Source: Paenibacillus agricola
GTDB lineage: Bacteria; Bacillota; Bacilli; Paenibacillales; NBRC-103111
Direction of reading: 5' to 3'
Assembly (NCBI RefSeq): GCF_011440305.1
Contig: NZ_JAAOIW010000008.1
Span: forward strand, 248,001 to 312,000
DNA: 64,000 bases
The notes under the pieces were generated by a model. That model saw only the letters and a list, made by a program, of their open reading frames with translations, searched no databases and was not told the DNA's origin. This document shows positions 62,132-64,000 of this stretch, piece by piece (position 1 is the stretch's first letter; every line of letters begins with the position of its first letter). The position numbers were made by a program, and so were the translations under genes.

Positions 62132-62160
62132 ATTATAGTATAGGCCACTCAATTTTGCAA
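62132..62160 (-). promoter_or_regulatory. Promoter of the eight-gene amino-acid/sulfur operon
   Basis: Minus strand TTGCAA (62155-62160), 17-base spacer, TATAAT (62132-62137). It is a strong sigma-A match about 57 bases before the YciI start. Confidence 0.8.
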
Positions 62161-62461
62161 TATATTATTCGGGAAAATTCGACACTGTTTTTATCTTTCA
62201 TTTAAGGAAAAGAAATGGGCGATAGATTCCACCACGGAAGTAATGTTATTATCGGGCTGATAGGCTTAGAAGGAGTATCGATGTCGGTAGAAATCGTTGC
62301 CTTACTTACTTATCGGCCTTTTCCGGGTAAATGCAACTTGAATGGCAGATGGCAATGCATTTGGGCAATACTGTCACATCTCATCTATTCTTTCAGCACC
62401 ATCAATATTAAGCACTCCATATATGTAGAGACTGATGGCGATTTTATTGTAGACATCTCGT
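62161..62461. other. Gene-free spacer
   Basis: No supportable gene; one plus-strand frame of 101 codons begins at 62215 but has no ribosome site match of note and runs into the repeat. Confidence 0.35.
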
Positions 62462-62551
62462 CAACAAGCAAAAAACCCGCTCTGGGGGCGGGCTTGCAAT
62501 GGGGACGAACAACTGTGTGACAAATCCACAATTCACCGTCGCATGATACTG
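62462..62551 (+). repeat. Dispersed two-hairpin repeat, copy F (divergent)
   Basis: Hairpin 1 is CCCGC/GCGGG (62475-62491), unlike copies B-E. The part after it, GGGGACGAACAACTGTGTGA then CAAATCCACAATTCACCG, matches the repeat tail. It lies downstream of the minus-strand SEC-C gene. Confidence 0.6.
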
Positions 62552-62795
62552 AGATTGTTTGGAAAGGTGGCTTAATTTCCTTGTGAGTATCTAATGCTGT
62601 GGATATGTTTATATCTTCACATAAAGTTATGCACAGTAAGGCTTTGGTGCTTGTGTGCATTGTGAATAACCCTGTGTATAGTTATTGATTGTCGTAAATT
62701 ATACAGTCATACAATACAGGAACCTATCTTATGCATCCTCCTTGGTCTAGCTCTCAACAAAAAAGCTCCAGTACTGTCAAAAGCGTCGACACGCC

Positions 62796-63950
62796 TCACT
62801 GACCACAGCATTTCTTATACTTCTTCCCGCCCCCACACGGGCAGGGCTCATTCCTCCCCACTTTAACTGACGCTACTTGCTGGTCAATATATATAACATT
62901 GTTATTATTTGTTTTCTGACTGGAGATTGAACCTAACTCGGCAGGTGTGTGCCCACGATTGGACCAAATCCTAGTGTGATTATAGACATGTGCAATCAAT
63001 GGTATAATCGACTGCAGTTGCTCCTTTTTATTGAAACGAATATTTCTTCGCTCAAATTCATTCATGACAGCGGCTAACGGCTCTTCCATAGAGCAAACAA
63101 GTTGAATATCATCCACAAGCGAGTCTACAAGCCATTTATCCTTGCATAGGTGCTGTGAAATATATGTATGCAAACTAGCCAACTGAGGAGTTTTTTCGAA
63201 ATAATCCGACTCTGCGTACTTTAAAAACTCCTGCTTGTCTGGAATAAAGTAAGGTTTATCTTTAACTCCCTCAAGAAGTGCATCTGTATCCTCTTTGTTA
63301 TCGCAATCAAAATACTCATCGATGACATCGCCACTTTTTAAGTACCACGTTTGAGCCCTGCTTGAAATCTTTACGTAAGCATCATAAAACTCGGACTCAG
63401 TCAATTGACTCTTATTTTGTGAATTGAAAATTTCGATGACCTTGACCTGTGGACAGATCCCATATAAATTAGCCGATGCATTGATATACTGTAAAATTAA
63501 CTGTGAGCGGTCACGGTCTTCAAGAAGAGCCTTCAGAGGTATGCTACGATATACTTCCTTAATCTCCTCAGGAATTAAGAAGTACATCTTCTCCTCTTTA
63601 TAAAAAGAATAAAGCAGACCTTTCCCCATCAAAAACAAATACATCCCTGGATACAGTGTATCATCATGGACATAAGGAACTTCTAGAAGCCTATTTATTA
63701 ATTTCCATTCCTCTGTTTTCGCAATTAACAAGACATCTCTCAATACATTGACATCCATAATGTGCTGATAAAGCGCATCTGCAAGGTCCTGCTTCTTCAT
63801 CTTGGATCGACCTGGAAGCGCGTAACTGGAAGCAAGTAAACTTAATTTCTCCTTTGTACGGACTTGAAGAATATCCTTCAGCTTTGTTGTGACTTCACCT
63901 TTTATCGCATATTGGATGTTCAACTCTACTAGCTTTTTTTCAAAATCCAT
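62796..63950 (-). CDS. SEC-C motif protein of unknown function
   Basis: 384 residues from the ATG at 63950 (MDFEKKLVELNIQ), chosen because GAAGG lies nine bases upstream; two in-frame ATGs at 63956 and 63974 are weaker. The C terminus VGRNEPCPCGGGKKYKKCCG is a zinc-binding SEC-C motif as at the end of SecA. The N terminus, with KLSLLASSYALPGRSKMKKQDLADAL, resembles the Rho N-terminal/SAP-like helical module found in other SEC-C proteins. The long middle part is not recognised. No genes nearby explain its role. It may bind nucleic acid or a ribosome-linked partner, but that is a guess. Confidence 0.75.
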   Translation of the reverse strand: MDFEKKLVELNIQYAIKGEVTTKLKDILQVRTKEKLSLLASSYALPGRSKMKKQDLADALYQHIMDVNVLRDVLLIAKTEEWKLINRLLEVPYVHDDTLYPGMYLFLMGKGLLYSFYKEEKMYFLIPEEIKEVYRSIPLKALLEDRDRSQLILQYINASANLYGICPQVKVIEIFNSQNKSQLTESEFYDAYVKISSRAQTWYLKSGDVIDEYFDCDNKEDTDALLEGVKDKPYFIPDKQEFLKYAESDYFEKTPQLASLHTYISQHLCKDKWLVDSLVDDIQLVCSMEEPLAAVMNEFERRNIRFNKKEQLQSIIPLIAHVYNHTRIWSNRGHTPAELGSISSQKTNNNNVIYIDQQVASVKVGRNEPCPCGGGKKYKKCCGQ

Positions 63951-64000
63951 TCTCATTTCCCTTCTTCTATCCATTTGATATGGTTATATTGTATCTTATC

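Noticed and set aside
62215-62520. 101-codon plus-strand frame near repeat copy F
   Set aside because: No recognisable protein features, and it ends in repeat sequence.
1-64000. CRISPR arrays, tRNA/rRNA genes, prophage modules, riboswitches such as SAM or T-box leaders
   Set aside because: No regularly spaced direct repeats, tRNA-like cloverleafs, phage structural genes or recognisable leader motifs were seen on either strand.

Overview
The window looks like chromosomal DNA of a Paenibacillus-type Firmicute. Supporting signs are strong GGAGG-like ribosome binding sites, lipoprotein signal peptides, an S-layer (SLH) protein, several membrane-anchored AraC-type sensor-regulators of about 720-785 residues beside LplABC-type sugar importers, TGATAAT-type Fur boxes, and a minus-strand bias broken by one plus-strand module. 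No rRNA, tRNA, CRISPR array, prophage or intact insertion sequence was seen.

Layout. 1-2.6 kb: end of a sulfonate/nitrate-type ABC operon, a DinB-like protein and a decayed two-gene remnant that includes an aspartic-protease fragment. 2.9-10 kb: sensor-regulator, LplB/LplC permeases, solute-binding lipoprotein and sulfatase in one operon. 10.4-16.5 kb: a large SLH protein, then an SPFH/zinc-ribbon protein, a membrane protein and a TM2 protein. 16.7-31.5 kb: two sugar-uptake modules facing away from each other, each with a binding protein, two permeases, a glycan-active enzyme (GHL6-like or Asp-box sialidase-like) and a paralogous 3-hydroxyisobutyrate-dehydrogenase-type oxidoreductase. A third sensor-regulator follows at 31.8-33.9 kb. 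33.9-35.9 kb: L-serine dehydratase genes and a dead dihydrodipicolinate-synthase-like gene.

36.4-54.6 kb is the most unusual part: three adjacent minus-strand transcription units, each preceded by a Fur-like box. Two encode family-5 (Opp/Dpp/Nik/Cnt-like) importers in which one permease and one ATPase are fused in a single chain. The others encode an FmdE-like protein without the usual cysteine motif, an FtsE/FtsX pair with a membrane-anchored coiled-coil protein, and three copies of a two-gene cassette (here called families A and B) that I cannot assign. Together this looks like an iron-controlled uptake and processing system; its substrate is unknown.

55-62 kb: an eight-gene operon for a polar amino acid importer, an NtaA/SnaA-type monooxygenase, a metallo-beta-lactamase-fold hydrolase, an aminotransferase and a YciI protein, probably for an organosulfur or amino-acid-like compound. 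62.8-64 kb: a SEC-C protein.

A two-hairpin repeat of about 80-200 bp occurs six times, always in the same orientation and always just downstream of a minus-strand gene or operon, as expected for a dispersed terminator-like element.
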